64,000 bases of DNA from Streptomyces zhihengii (lineage in GTDB: Bacteria > Actinomycetota > Actinomycetes > Streptomycetales > Streptomycetaceae). This document shows positions 1 through 8,732 of the stretch, one piece after another. How positions within the stretch are numbered: the first letter of the stretch is position 1; each line of letters opens with the position of its first letter. The notes beneath the pieces were generated by a model. The model made no database searches, was not told the DNA's origin, and saw only the letters and a program-made list of their open reading frames with translations. The stretch spans positions 3,896,001-3,960,000 of the forward strand of contig NZ_JAFEJA010000001.1 in NCBI RefSeq assembly GCF_016919245.1, written 5' to 3'. The translations under genes and the position numbers were made by a program.

Positions 1-36
1 GGTCGGGGGGTGTGTCCGGTCGGACGGGGCGTGCCG
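1..36. other. window edge, no gene
   Basis: This short stretch lies downstream of the leftward regulator gene. It holds a small palindrome (GTCCG-GT-CGGAC, about 15-26) that could be part of that gene's terminator. Nothing else is visible. Confidence 0.3.
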
Positions 37-3000
37 TCAGATCCGCCGGGGCGCCCGCAGGCTCTCCGTCTCCAGCCGGCGCAGCGCGTCCTCGCGGGAG
101 CAGGCGGCCCCCTCCGCGTAGGCCCGTTCGAAGCCCTCCTCGCCCAGCGCGGCCTCCAGGCGGACGATCAGCTCGCGCCACTCGGGCTCGCCCCGGTCGA
201 AGGCGCCGCGCATCACCTGGCTCATGCCGAGCGATCGGGCGCCTTCCTCGGGCGCGCCCTCCAAGGTGCGCAGTCCGCCCAGCAGTTCGGCGACCCAGGC
301 GAGCGCGGCGCCCGCGCCCTGGCCGAACAGCGAGCCGGCGGCCTGGGGCAGCAGGGCCCTGGCCCGCTCCGCGTCGCCCTCGGCGAGACGGTTCTCGATC
401 CGGGTGCTGACGATCAGGTCGCGGGCCGTCTCCGCGAGGGAGGGGCGCCGGGCGCTCAGTGCTTCGAGCCGGTCGAGCGTGGCGTCGGACTGTGCCAGGT
501 CACCGGCCCTGCGGTGCACATTGGCCAGGCCCACCAGGATGTTGGCCTCCAGGCGCAACTGGCCCCGCTCGCGGGCCTGGCGGTGCGCGGCGTGCAGATC
601 GCGGAAGGCGCCCGCCAGGTCGCCGCTGCGCCGGCGTTCGCGGGCCAGCCTGACCTTGCTGAGGTAGAGGTAGTCCTCGGTGCCGAGTTCGGAGCTGAGG
701 GCCACGATCCGTTCGAAGGTCGCGATGGCCCGGGGGTACTCGCCGCGCAGGGAGTGGTCGCGGCCGACCGGGAGCAGGCTCATCACCAGGCCCCAGCGGT
801 CGCCGACCTCCTCGAAGCCGCGCAGCGCCTCCAGCCGGGAGTCCGCGCCGGTGACCAGGTCGCCCTGTTCGGTGAGGGCGAAGTCCCTGGCCAGGTGGGC
901 GCCGGCCCGCACCCACGGGTCGGGCGAGTGCAGCGGGTCGGTGTCCCCGTCGTCCGGGGCTCCCGCGGGGAAGGAGACCCGGGACATCCGCAGGAGCAGC
1001 GCCGCCGGGTGGAACTCGCGCGCCGTCGCGGACTCGCCCTCGGACGGGGGCCGTTCGCCGGCCGTGGGCCGGTGGGCGTCCGCGGCCGGTCCCGGATCCG
1101 GCGCCCCGGCCGCCTGGGCCAGGTAGGTGTCGAGCCGGGCGCTCATCCCCCTGATCCCCCAGTACCAGAACATCGCCCTGTCGAAGCGTGCCGCCAGCTC
1201 CCCGGCGCCGGCCTCGTCGGCGTCGGCGGCGGCCGCGACCGAACGGAGCGCGAAGACGAGGTTGTCGTGTTCGGCGTCGAAGACCGCCGTCGCACGGAGC
1301 TGTTCACGGGTGCGCAGCCGGGGTTCGTGTTCCTCCGCGAGGGCCAGGAACCAGGCGGCGTAGCGCCGGACGACGGCCTCCGCGGACTCTGCCTCGGCGA
1401 GCCGCCTGGCCGCGTAGGCGCGTACGGTCTCCAGCATCCGGTAGCGCGGTCCGCCCGCCTCCTCGGCGAGGGTGACCAGCGACTTCTCGACCAGGGCGTC
1501 CAGGAGGTACGGGATGTCGTCGGCCGGGAGCGACGGGTCCGCGCAGACCGCCTCCAGCGCGGGAAGGGTCGCGCCGCCCGGGAAGACCGACAGTCTGCGC
1601 GCGAGGACGCGCTCCGGTTCGTCGAGCAGGTCCCAGCTCCACTCCACGAGGGCGAGCAGGGTGCGCTGGCGGGGCAGGGCGGTGCGGCTGCCCGAGGCGA
1701 GGAGGCGGAAGCGGTCGTCGAGCCGGCTCTCGATCTGCTGGACGCTCATCGAGCGGAGCTTCGCCGCGGCCAGTTCGAGGGCGAGCGGGATGCCGTCGAG
1801 CCGCCGGCAGATCTCGACCACGGCGTCGAGGGTGGAGTCGTCGAGGGTGAAGCCGGGCCGTACTCCGGCGGCGCGTTCGACGAAGAGGCGGACGGCGGGC
1901 GACTGCGCGGCTTCGGCGGGCTCCGGCGATCCCGTCGGCACGCCGAGCGGACCGAGGTGGCACAGCGACTCGCCGGTGATGGCGAGGGCCTCACGGCTGG
2001 TGGCGAGTATCCGCAGCTCCGGGAGGCGGTCGAGCAGTGCGGCGGTGAGCTCCGCCGCGGCCTCGACGAGGTGTTCGCAGTTGTCGAGCAGAAGGAGGGC
2101 GTCGCCGCTTCCGACGAGGGCGGCCATGCGCTCGACCGGGGTGGCCCGCTGGCCCTGGCCGGCGTCGTAGAGGCGTCCGTCGGTGGAGCTGAGGGCGCCG
2201 AGCACGGCGTCGGCCAGCCGGTCGGGCGCGCTGACACCGGCGAGCGGTACGAACCAGACCCGGCCGCGGCCGTGGGCGGGGTCACGGGTGGCCGCCTCGA
2301 GGGAGAGCCGGGTCTTCCCCGCGCCGCCCGGACCGACGACGGTGACCAGGCGGGCGCGCGTCAGATGCCCCGCGAGCTGCCGCAGCTCCTCGTCCCGGCC
2401 GACGAAGCTGGTCAGCCGGGCGGGGAGACGGCTCGGGGCGGCCTCGGACCGCTCGGCGGCCGTGCGCAGTTCGCCCCGGAGCAGGGACAGATGGGTCTCC
2501 CGCAGTTCGGCGGAGGGGTCGACGCCCAGCTCGTCCCCGAGCCGCTCGCGTACCGCCTCGTACACCGCCAACGCGTCGGACTGCCGCCCCGCCGCGGACA
2601 GGGCCCGCATCCGCAGCCCGGCGACGCGTTCGCTCAACGGCCGCTGCGCACCCGCCGCTTCGAGGTCGGCCAGTACCTCTCCGTGCCGTCCGAGCCGCAG
2701 TTCGGCGTCGAAGCGGTCCTCGGACACCGCGGTGCGCAGGTCGTCGAGGCGGGTGGCGGCGGGGCCGGCGAACGGGGCGTCGAGGACGTCGGCCAGTGCC
2801 GCTCCGCGCCACAGCCCGGACGCCGCCGTGAGCAGCGCCGCTGCCTCGCCGGCCCGTCCGGCCGCGAGTTCGCGCCTGCCCCGGCCGGCCAGGTCCTCGA
2901 AGCGGTGCACGTCCACGTCCTCGGGCCGCACCGGGAGGCGGTAGCCGCCGGACGCGGACTCCACCGCCGCGTGCCCGCGCAGCGCCCTGCGCAGCCGCGA

Positions 3001-3204
3001 GACCAGCGCCTGGAGGGCGTTGGCCGCGTCGGCGGGCGGCTCCCCGCCCCACAGCCCGTCCACGAGCGTGCCGGCGGACACCGTCCTGCCCTCCTCCAGG
3101 GCGAGCCGGGCGAGCAGCATCCGCAGCCGGACGCCTCCCACCTCGACCGGCGCCCCGTCCTCGGCGCGCACCCCGACCGGTCCGAGCAACTCCACACGCA
3201 CCAC
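37..3204 (-). CDS. AfsR/SARP-type transcriptional regulator with NB-ARC ATPase
   Basis: A 1,055-aa cytoplasmic regulator of the AfsR/BTAD class. Residues 1-95 look like an OmpR-type winged helix (start MVRVELLGPVGV), and about 98-245 like a bacterial transcriptional activation domain. A P-loop ATPase follows (VVGPGGAGKTRLS, about 289-301), and the C-terminal third is helical and TPR-like. Family members switch on secondary-metabolite or developmental genes, with nucleotide hydrolysis and TPR contacts gating activity. The GTG start gives the complete winged helix, but the ribosome site is weak (a run of G). It is divergent from the ClC gene. No biosynthetic cluster is visible here, so the target is unknown. 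Confidence 0.9.
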   Translation of the reverse strand: MVRVELLGPVGVRAEDGAPVEVGGVRLRMLLARLALEEGRTVSAGTLVDGLWGGEPPADAANALQALVSRLRRALRGHAAVESASGGYRLPVRPEDVDVHRFEDLAGRGRRELAAGRAGEAAALLTAASGLWRGAALADVLDAPFAGPAATRLDDLRTAVSEDRFDAELRLGRHGEVLADLEAAGAQRPLSERVAGLRMRALSAAGRQSDALAVYEAVRERLGDELGVDPSAELRETHLSLLRGELRTAAERSEAAPSRLPARLTSFVGRDEELRQLAGHLTRARLVTVVGPGGAGKTRLSLEAATRDPAHGRGRVWFVPLAGVSAPDRLADAVLGALSSTDGRLYDAGQGQRATPVERMAALVGSGDALLLLDNCEHLVEAAAELTAALLDRLPELRILATSREALAITGESLCHLGPLGVPTGSPEPAEAAQSPAVRLFVERAAGVRPGFTLDDSTLDAVVEICRRLDGIPLALELAAAKLRSMSVQQIESRLDDRFRLLASGSRTALPRQRTLLALVEWSWDLLDEPERVLARRLSVFPGGATLPALEAVCADPSLPADDIPYLLDALVEKSLVTLAEEAGGPRYRMLETVRAYAARRLAEAESAEAVVRRYAAWFLALAEEHEPRLRTREQLRATAVFDAEHDNLVFALRSVAAAADADEAGAGELAARFDRAMFWYWGIRGMSARLDTYLAQAAGAPDPGPAADAHRPTAGERPPSEGESATAREFHPAALLLRMSRVSFPAGAPDDGDTDPLHSPDPWVRAGAHLARDFALTEQGDLVTGADSRLEALRGFEEVGDRWGLVMSLLPVGRDHSLRGEYPRAIATFERIVALSSELGTEDYLYLSKVRLARERRRSGDLAGAFRDLHAAHRQARERGQLRLEANILVGLANVHRRAGDLAQSDATLDRLEALSARRPSLAETARDLIVSTRIENRLAEGDAERARALLPQAAGSLFGQGAGAALAWVAELLGGLRTLEGAPEEGARSLGMSQVMRGAFDRGEPEWRELIVRLEAALGEEGFERAYAEGAACSREDALRRLETESLRAPRRI

Positions 3205-3512
3205 GACGGCCCCCGTTCCGGACCGTTCGGCCCCCTGCGATCACGATCACGCCTCCGGCGCCGGGTCAGCATCACGCACCCCGGCGCCCCGGGTAAAGGG
3301 ATTCCGGAACCGGCCGCCGGTGGCGCGCTTCATGACCTCCCGGGCGACACGAAGGCACGGGCGTCCGTTTTGCCGGGTTCCTGAGTGCATCGTGTACGGG
3401 GGCAGCCATCCCTGCCCGCAACGGCGAACGACTGGAGGGCGAGCGTGGCCACGTCGAACGCTCGGACATCACCCGGCCCCGCGCGGCGGCTCTCTGGCGC
3501 GACGGGGCGGGC
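3205..3512. other. divergent intergenic region
   Basis: This 308-bp region separates the AfsR-like regulator from the ClC gene and must hold both promoters. The best rightward candidate is TTGCCG (3370-3375), 17 bases, then TGTACG (3393-3398), which is a weak match. The sequence ATTCCGGAACCGG near 3300 contains a short palindrome (TTCCGGAA). I see no small gene. Confidence 0.3.
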
Positions 3513-4820
3513 GTGACGTCGCCGCCCGAGGCGTCCGCGCTGCGCCGGACCCTGTTCAGCCGCGGCTACGCGCGGCTGCTGCTGCTGTCGGTGCTGCTCG
3601 GGGTGCCCGTCTCCCTCGCCTGCTTCTTCTTCGTCGGCTTCCAGCACGAGATGCAGCACTGGGTGTGGGAGACGCTGCCCGAGGCGGCCGGCTACGACCG
3701 GGCCCCGTGGTGGTGGCCGCTGCCCGCGCTGACCCTGGCCGGACTGATCGCGGCGCCGATCATCACCCGGACACCGGGAGCGGGCGGGCACATCCCGGCG
3801 CACGGCCTCGGCGGGCCGCCGATCGGACCGAAGCAGCTGCCGGGGGTGGCGCTGTGCGCCCTCGCCACGCTTCCGCTCGGTGTCGTCCTGGGGCCCGAGG
3901 CACCGCTGATGGCCGTGGGCAGCGCGCTGGCCCTGCTCTCGGTGCGGATCATGAAGGCCACGCCCGATCCGAAGGCGAGCCTGGTGATCGCCACGGCCGG
4001 GTCGACGGCCGCCATCTCGACCATCCTCGGCGGACCGATCGTCGCCTCGATCATGGTGATCGAGGCGGCGGGTCTCGCCGGCGCGCAGCTCGTCGCGCTG
4101 CTGCTGCCCTGTCTGCTCGCCAGCGCGACCGGGGCGCTGGTCTTCACCGGCTTCGGCGACTGGACCGGACTGACGATCGGCGCGCTCAGCCTGCCGACCG
4201 TGCCCCCGAACGTCAGCCCCGACGCCGGTGACTTCCTGTGGGGCGTGCCCGCCGCCGCGCTGATCGGCGTCGTCCTGACCGCCGGGCGCGGCCTGGGCCT
4301 GCGGGTGCTGGAGTGGACGGGCCGGCGGACCGCGGTGCGCACGGTGATCTGCGCCCTCGCGGTCGGCGGGTGCATCGCCGCGTACGCCCTGATCACCGGG
4401 CGTTCCCCCGCGGAGGCGGCGCTCTCCGGTCAGGCCACGCTCGGCACGCTCGCCGAGGACCCTCACGCCTGGCCGGTGTCCGCGCTGATCGCCCTGATCG
4501 TGTGCAAGGGCGTGGCCTGGGGCATCTGTCTCGGCAGTCTCCGCGGCGGCCCGATCTTCCCCTCCGTGCTGCTGGGCGCGGCGGTCGGCATCGCGTGCGC
4601 GGGGCTGCCCGGGCTCGGTGTGACGCCCGGCCTGGCGCTCGGTGTCGCTGCCGCCACCGCCGCGGTGACGGGGCTGCCGCTGACGGCCGCGGTGCTGGCG
4701 GTCCTGCTGCTCGGCCCGGACGCGCACGAGCAGATGCCGCTGATCGTCGTCGCCTCGGTGACCGCCTATCTGACGGGGCAGTTCATGACGCGGCGGAGCG
4801 CGCCGGCGAAGGAGGGGTGA
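3513..4820 (+). CDS. ClC-family chloride channel or transporter
   Basis: A 435-aa polytopic membrane protein with about ten hydrophobic segments. It has the ClC-type sequence GVVLGPEAPLMAVGSALALL (about 130-150), corresponding to the conserved GREGP-like ion-binding stretch, and a second half with GGPIFPSVLLGAAVGIA, the GGxFxP-like motif of the family. ClC proteins move chloride or exchange it for protons. The usual glutamate sits in GPEAP. There is no C-terminal CBS pair, so this is the short form. The GTG start is chosen because coding character begins there, although the ribosome site is poor. A strong hairpin follows the stop. Confidence 0.85.
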   Translation: MTSPPEASALRRTLFSRGYARLLLLSVLLGVPVSLACFFFVGFQHEMQHWVWETLPEAAGYDRAPWWWPLPALTLAGLIAAPIITRTPGAGGHIPAHGLGGPPIGPKQLPGVALCALATLPLGVVLGPEAPLMAVGSALALLSVRIMKATPDPKASLVIATAGSTAAISTILGGPIVASIMVIEAAGLAGAQLVALLLPCLLASATGALVFTGFGDWTGLTIGALSLPTVPPNVSPDAGDFLWGVPAAALIGVVLTAGRGLGLRVLEWTGRRTAVRTVICALAVGGCIAAYALITGRSPAEAALSGQATLGTLAEDPHAWPVSALIALIVCKGVAWGICLGSLRGGPIFPSVLLGAAVGIACAGLPGLGVTPGLALGVAAATAAVTGLPLTAAVLAVLLLGPDAHEQMPLIVVASVTAYLTGQFMTRRSAPAKEG

Positions 4821-4829
4821 GGCGGGAGG

Positions 4830-4857
4830 CTCCGGAGGGCTCCGAAGCCCTCCGGAG
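4830..4857 (+). terminator. hairpin terminator after the ClC gene
   Basis: A perfect 11-bp stem (CTCCGGAGGGC, 4830-4840, pairing with 4847-4857) with a 6-base loop, starting 10 bp after the stop codon. No T-run follows, which is usual in streptomycetes. Confidence 0.75.
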
Positions 4858-5019
4858 GTCTCTCCGGGCCGGGGCGGGCTGGGTTTCTCCGGGGCGGGAG
4901 GTTTCTCCGGGCCGGGGCGGGCTGGGTTTCTCCAGGCCGGGCCGGGAGGTCCCTCCGGACGGGGAGCGGAGGTTTCTCCGGGGACGGGCCGGAGGTTTCT
5001 CCGGGCCGAGGCGGTCGGC
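4857..5019. repeat. imperfect tandem repeat, unit about 22-24 bp, about seven copies
   Basis: Copies begin with GGTTTCTCC or a close variant (GGTCTCTCC, GGTCCCTCC), followed by a G/C-rich tail (GGGCCGGGGCGGGCT and variants). They lie between the ClC terminator and the promoter of the TOBE gene. No coding sense is apparent on either strand. It is probably a replication-slippage minisatellite. Confidence 0.7.
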
Positions 5020-5041
5020 GGTGGAGCTTCACCCGAAAAGC

Positions 5042-5071
5042 TTGCAGATGAGAACCCGTGCGACCTATGTT
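5042..5071 (+). promoter_or_regulatory. candidate promoter giving a leaderless transcript
   Basis: TTGCAG (5042-5047), an 18-base spacer and TATGTT (5066-5071) form a good vegetative promoter. Transcription from it would begin about 7-8 bases later, on or beside the A of the ATG at 5079. No ribosome site precedes that ATG, which fits a leaderless mRNA. Confidence 0.5.
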
Positions 5072-5078
5072 GACGCAC

Positions 5079-5474
5079 ATGCAGTCCTACACCATCGGCC
5101 AGGCGGCGCGTCTGCTCGGCGTCAGCCCGGACACCGCACGCCGCTGGGCCGATGCCGGACGGGTCGCCACCCATCGCGACGAAGGCGGACGCCGGCTGAT
5201 CGACGGCCGTGACCTGGCGGCGTTCTCGATCGAGGTCGGGCAGTCCGGCGCCGTCGAGGAGGACGCGCCGTACACCACGGCGCGCAACGCGTTCCCCGGC
5301 ATCGTCACCGCCGTGAAGCTGGGCGACGTGGCGGCCCAGGTCGAGATCCAGGCCGGGCCCCACCGGCTGGTCTCCCTGCTGACCAGGGAAGCCGTGGAGG
5401 AGCTCGGTCTGGAGGTGGGGATGCAGGCGACCGCCCGGGTGAAGTCCACCAACGTGCACATCGACCGGACCTGA
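5079..5474 (+). CDS. MerR-type HTH plus TOBE molybdopterin-binding protein
   Basis: A 131-aa protein with an N-terminal MerR/excisionase-like helix-turn-helix (YTIGQAARLLGVSPDTARRW) followed by one TOBE domain (about 65-131, starting NAFPGIVTAVKLGDVAAQV). TOBE domains bind molybdate or tungstate oxyanions. Combined with the HTH, this is probably a small molybdate-sensing regulator or storage protein. It lies 90 bp upstream of the fused molybdate transporter, which supports that role. In-frame alternatives start at GTG 5058 and ATG 5067, but both would place the start inside the apparent promoter. Confidence 0.8.
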   Translation: MQSYTIGQAARLLGVSPDTARRWADAGRVATHRDEGGRRLIDGRDLAAFSIEVGQSGAVEEDAPYTTARNAFPGIVTAVKLGDVAAQVEIQAGPHRLVSLLTREAVEELGLEVGMQATARVKSTNVHIDRT

Positions 5475-5564
5475 CGGCGGCCCCCTCGGGGCGACGTGCC
5501 GGCCCGGCCCGTTCCGGACCGGGGACCGACCGGCAGCCGTTCCCCTCCCAGCCCAGGGACCGTG

Positions 5565-7571
5565 ATGAAGCTCCCCCGCACAGCCCGGCCCGCCCCCGGT
5601 GGGCGGCCGCGGGCGCGGACACCGATCGTCCTCGCGGTCCCCGCGCTGCTCGCCGTCGTCCTGCTGCTGCTCCCCCTCGCCGGTGTGCTCGTCCGGACCG
5701 AATGGGGTGAGCTGGGCGCCCATCTGACCGACCCGGCGACCACCGAGGCGCTGCGCCTCTCGCTGGTGGTGTCCTTCTGGGCGCTCGGGCTGTCGCTGCT
5801 GCTCGGGGTGCCGCTGGCGTGGCTGCTGGCCCGGGTGCCGTTCCCCGGCAAGGCGTTCGTGCGTTCGCTGGTCCTGCTTCCGATGGTGCTCCCGCCGACG
5901 GTCGGCGGGGTGGCGCTCCTGCTGGCGTTCGGCCGGCGGGGGCTGCTCGGGCCGTGGCTGGAGGACACCTTCGGCGTCACACTGCCGTTCCACACCTCGG
6001 GGGCGGTGCTGGCGGCCACGTTCGTCGCCATGCCGTTCCTGGTCATCAGCCTGGAGGGCGCGCTCGGCGGACTGCGGCCGCGCTACGAGGAGACCGCCGC
6101 CTCGCTGGGGGCTTCCCCGGTGCGGGTGTTCTTCACGGTGACGCTGCCCATGGTGGCGCCGGGGCTGCTCGCGGGGGCCGCGCTGACCTGGGCGCGGGCG
6201 CTGGGCGAGTTCGGTGCGACGATCACCTTCGCAGGCAACCTGCCGGGGACGACGCAGACGCTCCCGCTCCAGGTCTACCTGCTGCTCCAGGAGCGGCCGG
6301 AGGCGGCGACCTCCGTGTCGCTGCTCCTGCTGGTGATCGCCATGGCCGTGCTGGTCGCCCTGCGCGGCCGCTGGACGGGTACGCCCCGGGACCGGGCGGC
6401 CGGCCGGACGCCGCCGGCGGACACCGACGCGGGGCCGGCGGAGGCCGGCGGCGCCGGTCCGGGCGGTCCGGTCGTGGACGCCGGGAGCGCAGAGGGCTCC
6501 CGGGGCATCGATGAAGGCGCGGCGCCGCAGGACGGCGGTTGGGGACTGCGGGCCGGGCTCACGGGCTTCAACGAGCTGACCCTGGAGGCCGCGCCGGGCA
6601 CCACCATCGCCGTCGTCGGCCCCAACGGAGCCGGGAAGACGACCCTGCTGCGCGCCCTGCTCGGACTGACCCGGCGCTCCCACGCGGTGCTGCGCCTCGG
6701 AGACGAGGACGTGTCCGCGCTGCCCCCGCACCGGCGGGGCGTGGCCTGGGTGCCGCAGGACGGAGCGCTGTTCCCGCATCTGACGGCACTGGCCAACACC
6801 GCCTACGGGCTGCGGGCGCACGGGGTGCCGCGGGCCGAGGCCCGCCGCAGCGCCCGGCGGTGGCTGGACCGGCTCGGCGTCGGGCACCTCGCCGGCCGCA
6901 GACCGGCGCAGCTCTCCGGCGGGCAGGCCGGCCGGGTGGCCCTCGCCCGCGCGCTGGCGGCCCGCCCCCGGCTGCTCCTGCTCGACGAACCGCTCGCCGC
7001 CCTCGACCAGACCACCCGGGCACGGGTGCGCCATGAACTGCGCACCCATCTGGCCACCTTCGGCGGGGTCTGCCTGATCGTGACCCACGATCCGGTGGAG
7101 GCCGTCTCGCTGGCGGACCGGGTGCTGGTGCTCGACGAGGGCCGGGCCCTGCAGGACGCGCCTCCCGCGGAGGTCACCCGGCACCCCCGCTCGCCCTGGG
7201 TGGCGCGCATGCTGGGGCGCAACGCGTGGGCCGGCACCGCGAACGCGCACGGGCTCGACCTCGCGGGCGGCGGCACCCTGGTGGCCGCGGAGCCGCCGCC
7301 GGCCGGGGTGTCCGCGCTCGCGATCATCGCGCCGGAGGCGGTCTCCCTGCACCGGGAGCGGCCCGGCGGCAGCCCGCGCAACGTCTGGCCGGGGGTCGTC
7401 CGCGAGGTGACCGCGTCCGGCAGCAGGCTGCGGGTGCTCGTCGGCTCGGAGCAGGTGCCGGACCTGGTCGCCGAGATCACGCCCGAGGCGGCGGCGGAAC
7501 TGGGCCTGGCCGACGGCGTCGCGGTGTGGACGGGCGTCAAGGCGACCGAGGTGACGACCGTGGCCCTGTGA
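5565..7571 (+). CDS. modBC: fused molybdate ABC transporter permease and ATPase (ModB-ModC)
   Basis: A 669-aa fusion. Residues 15-270 form a ModB-like permease with about six membrane segments and the EAA-type loop ([21 protein letters not shown]). A Pro/Gly-rich linker follows, then a ModC-like ATPase with Walker A (GPNGAGKTT, about 352-360), signature LSGGQ (about 450), Walker B LLLLDEP and switch His in VTHDP. A C-terminal TOBE domain (about 600-669) would bind molybdate for feedback inhibition. Molybdate import needs a periplasmic-type ModA, but none is encoded beside it. The ATG at 5565 is preceded by an in-frame GTG at 5562. Confidence 0.87.
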   Translation: MKLPRTARPAPGGRPRARTPIVLAVPALLAVVLLLLPLAGVLVRTEWGELGAHLTDPATTEALRLSLVVSFWALGLSLLLGVPLAWLLARVPFPGKAFVRSLVLLPMVLPPTVGGVALLLAFGRRGLLGPWLEDTFGVTLPFHTSGAVLAATFVAMPFLVISLEGALGGLRPRYEETAASLGASPVRVFFTVTLPMVAPGLLAGAALTWARALGEFGATITFAGNLPGTTQTLPLQVYLLLQERPEAATSVSLLLLVIAMAVLVALRGRWTGTPRDRAAGRTPPADTDAGPAEAGGAGPGGPVVDAGSAEGSRGIDEGAAPQDGGWGLRAGLTGFNELTLEAAPGTTIAVVGPNGAGKTTLLRALLGLTRRSHAVLRLGDEDVSALPPHRRGVAWVPQDGALFPHLTALANTAYGLRAHGVPRAEARRSARRWLDRLGVGHLAGRRPAQLSGGQAGRVALARALAARPRLLLLDEPLAALDQTTRARVRHELRTHLATFGGVCLIVTHDPVEAVSLADRVLVLDEGRALQDAPPAEVTRHPRSPWVARMLGRNAWAGTANAHGLDLAGGGTLVAAEPPPAGVSALAIIAPEAVSLHRERPGGSPRNVWPGVVREVTASGSRLRVLVGSEQVPDLVAEITPEAAAELGLADGVAVWTGVKATEVTTVAL

Positions 7572-7948
7572 CCGGGGTGCGCTGGGAGCGCGCGGCGGGG
7601 CGGAGTGGCTCGCGGGGCGGGCCCGGGGACGTGCCGCGCGGCGGGGGTGAGGTGGCTCGGGGCGGGCCCGGGGACGTGCCGCGCGGCGGGGGTGAGGTGG
7701 CTCGGGGCGGGCCCGGGGACGTGCCGCGCGGCCGGGTTGGCGAGTGCGGCCCCGGTGGGGGCGGGCGGCCCCGCGGCAGACGCGCGGGAGCGGGCCCTCG
7801 CGGGGCGGCGGCCGACTGCGGGGCGTATCCGGCCATCGGGCGGAATTCTCCGTCGGCGGGGAACCCCGCCGGGAGGCCGCTCGTTGGCTCGGATGGGCAA
7901 AGAAAACGTCAAGAGGCGCGGCCCGCGCCGGATTGCGCAGGGATATCC
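7572..7948. other. intergenic region with tandem repeats
   Basis: This 377-bp gap lies between the transporter and terD. Its first half is occupied by three 45-47 bp repeats, listed separately. The second half (about 7840-7948) is less repetitive and must carry the terD promoter. I could not pick convincing -35 and -10 boxes. AGGGAT just before the ATG is the terD ribosome site. Confidence 0.4.
7605..7741. repeat. 45-47 bp tandem repeat, three copies
   Basis: Copies start with GTGGCTCG at 7605 (47 bp, with two extra bases), 7652 (45 bp) and 7697 (45 bp, diverging at its end). The shared core is GGCGGGCCCGGGGACGTGCC. The copies are almost identical, so the expansion is recent. There are no spacers, so it is not a CRISPR array. 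Confidence 0.85.
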
Positions 7949-8524
7949 ATGGGTGTCAGCCTTTCCAAGGGCGGCAATGTCTCGCTCACCAAGGAGGCCC
8001 CGGGCCTGACCGCGGTCGTCGTGGGTCTCGGCTGGGACGTACGGACCACGACCGGCACGGACTTCGACCTCGACGCCAGCGCGCTGCTCGTCGACGCCAA
8101 CGGCAAGGTCCTGAGCGACCAGCACTTCGTCTTCTTCAACAACCTCAAGAGCCCCGACGCCTCCGTCGAGCACACCGGCGACAACCTCACCGGTGAGGGC
8201 GAGGGCGACGACGAGCAGATCAAGGTCAACCTCGCCGGCGTGGCCCCCGAGGTCGACAAGATCGTCTTCCCGGTCTCGATCCACGAGGGCGAGAGCCGCA
8301 GCCAGTCCTTCGGCCAGGTGCGCAACGCGTTCATCCGCGTCGTCAACCAGGCCGACAACAACGAGCTGGCCCGCTACGACCTCAGCGAGGACGCCTCGAC
8401 CGAGACCGCCATGGTCTTCGGCGAGCTCTACCGCAACGGCGCCGAGTGGAAGTTCCGTGCCGTCGGCCAGGGTTACGCCTCCGGCCTGCGCGGCATCGCG
8501 CAGGACTTCGGCGTCAACATCTGA
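7949..8524 (+). CDS. terD: TerD-family calcium-binding stress protein
   Basis: A 191-aa cytoplasmic protein that is full length for TerD. It starts with the typical [20 protein letters not shown] and carries the acidic calcium-binding motifs DFDLDASA (about 35-42) and [12 protein letters not shown] (about 75-86). TerD proteins bind calcium and belong to chemical-stress and tellurite-resistance networks. In streptomycetes several unlinked copies exist and affect differentiation. This one stands alone, with no terB, terC or terF neighbour, followed by a strong bidirectional hairpin. AGGGAT lies upstream of the ATG. Confidence 0.95.
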   Translation: MGVSLSKGGNVSLTKEAPGLTAVVVGLGWDVRTTTGTDFDLDASALLVDANGKVLSDQHFVFFNNLKSPDASVEHTGDNLTGEGEGDDEQIKVNLAGVAPEVDKIVFPVSIHEGESRSQSFGQVRNAFIRVVNQADNNELARYDLSEDASTETAMVFGELYRNGAEWKFRAVGQGYASGLRGIAQDFGVNI

Positions 8525-8547
8525 CCGGAACCCACTGCGCGGTCGCT

Positions 8548-8594
8548 CCGGCCGGTGCGGCGCTCCCCTCCACGAGGGCGTCCGCACCGGCCGG
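8548..8594. terminator. bidirectional hairpin between terD and the PucR-type gene
   Basis: A perfect 13-bp stem (CCGGCCGGTGCGG, 8548-8560, pairing with 8582-8594). The 21-base loop can itself pair partly. It sits 24 bp past the terD stop, between two converging genes. Confidence 0.7.
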
Positions 8595-8732
8595 TCACCG
8601 CACCCGCGACGGCCGGGCTCCACGTGCACGCCTGCCGGCCCCCGGGCACCAGCTTTCCCCGCCCGGGCGCGAGTTCTCCCTGGCCGGTCACGGCTCTTCA
8701 CCGGCCGGGCACGGCCCGCCCGCGCCTGCCGG

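Noticed and set aside
37..3204. The AfsR/SARP gene as a sign of a biosynthetic gene cluster
   Set aside because: No polyketide, peptide-synthetase, terpene or other biosynthetic genes lie in the window; such regulators also occur alone.
10..3384. A 1,124-codon open frame opposite the AfsR-like regulator
   Set aside because: Low-complexity Gly/Arg/Pro sequence; the minus strand has the winged-helix, BTAD and P-loop domains.
3330..7352. A 1,340-codon minus-strand open frame covering the ClC, TOBE and molybdate transporter genes
   Set aside because: No domain, His/Gln/Arg-rich composition typical of an antisense frame, and it crosses three well-supported genes.
7605..7741. Repeats resembling a short CRISPR array
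   Set aside because: The units are directly adjacent with no unique spacers and are almost pure G+C.
7949..8524. terD as part of a tellurite-resistance operon
   Set aside because: No terB, terC, terE, terF or associated enzymes are adjacent; it is a single gene bounded by repeats and a terminator.
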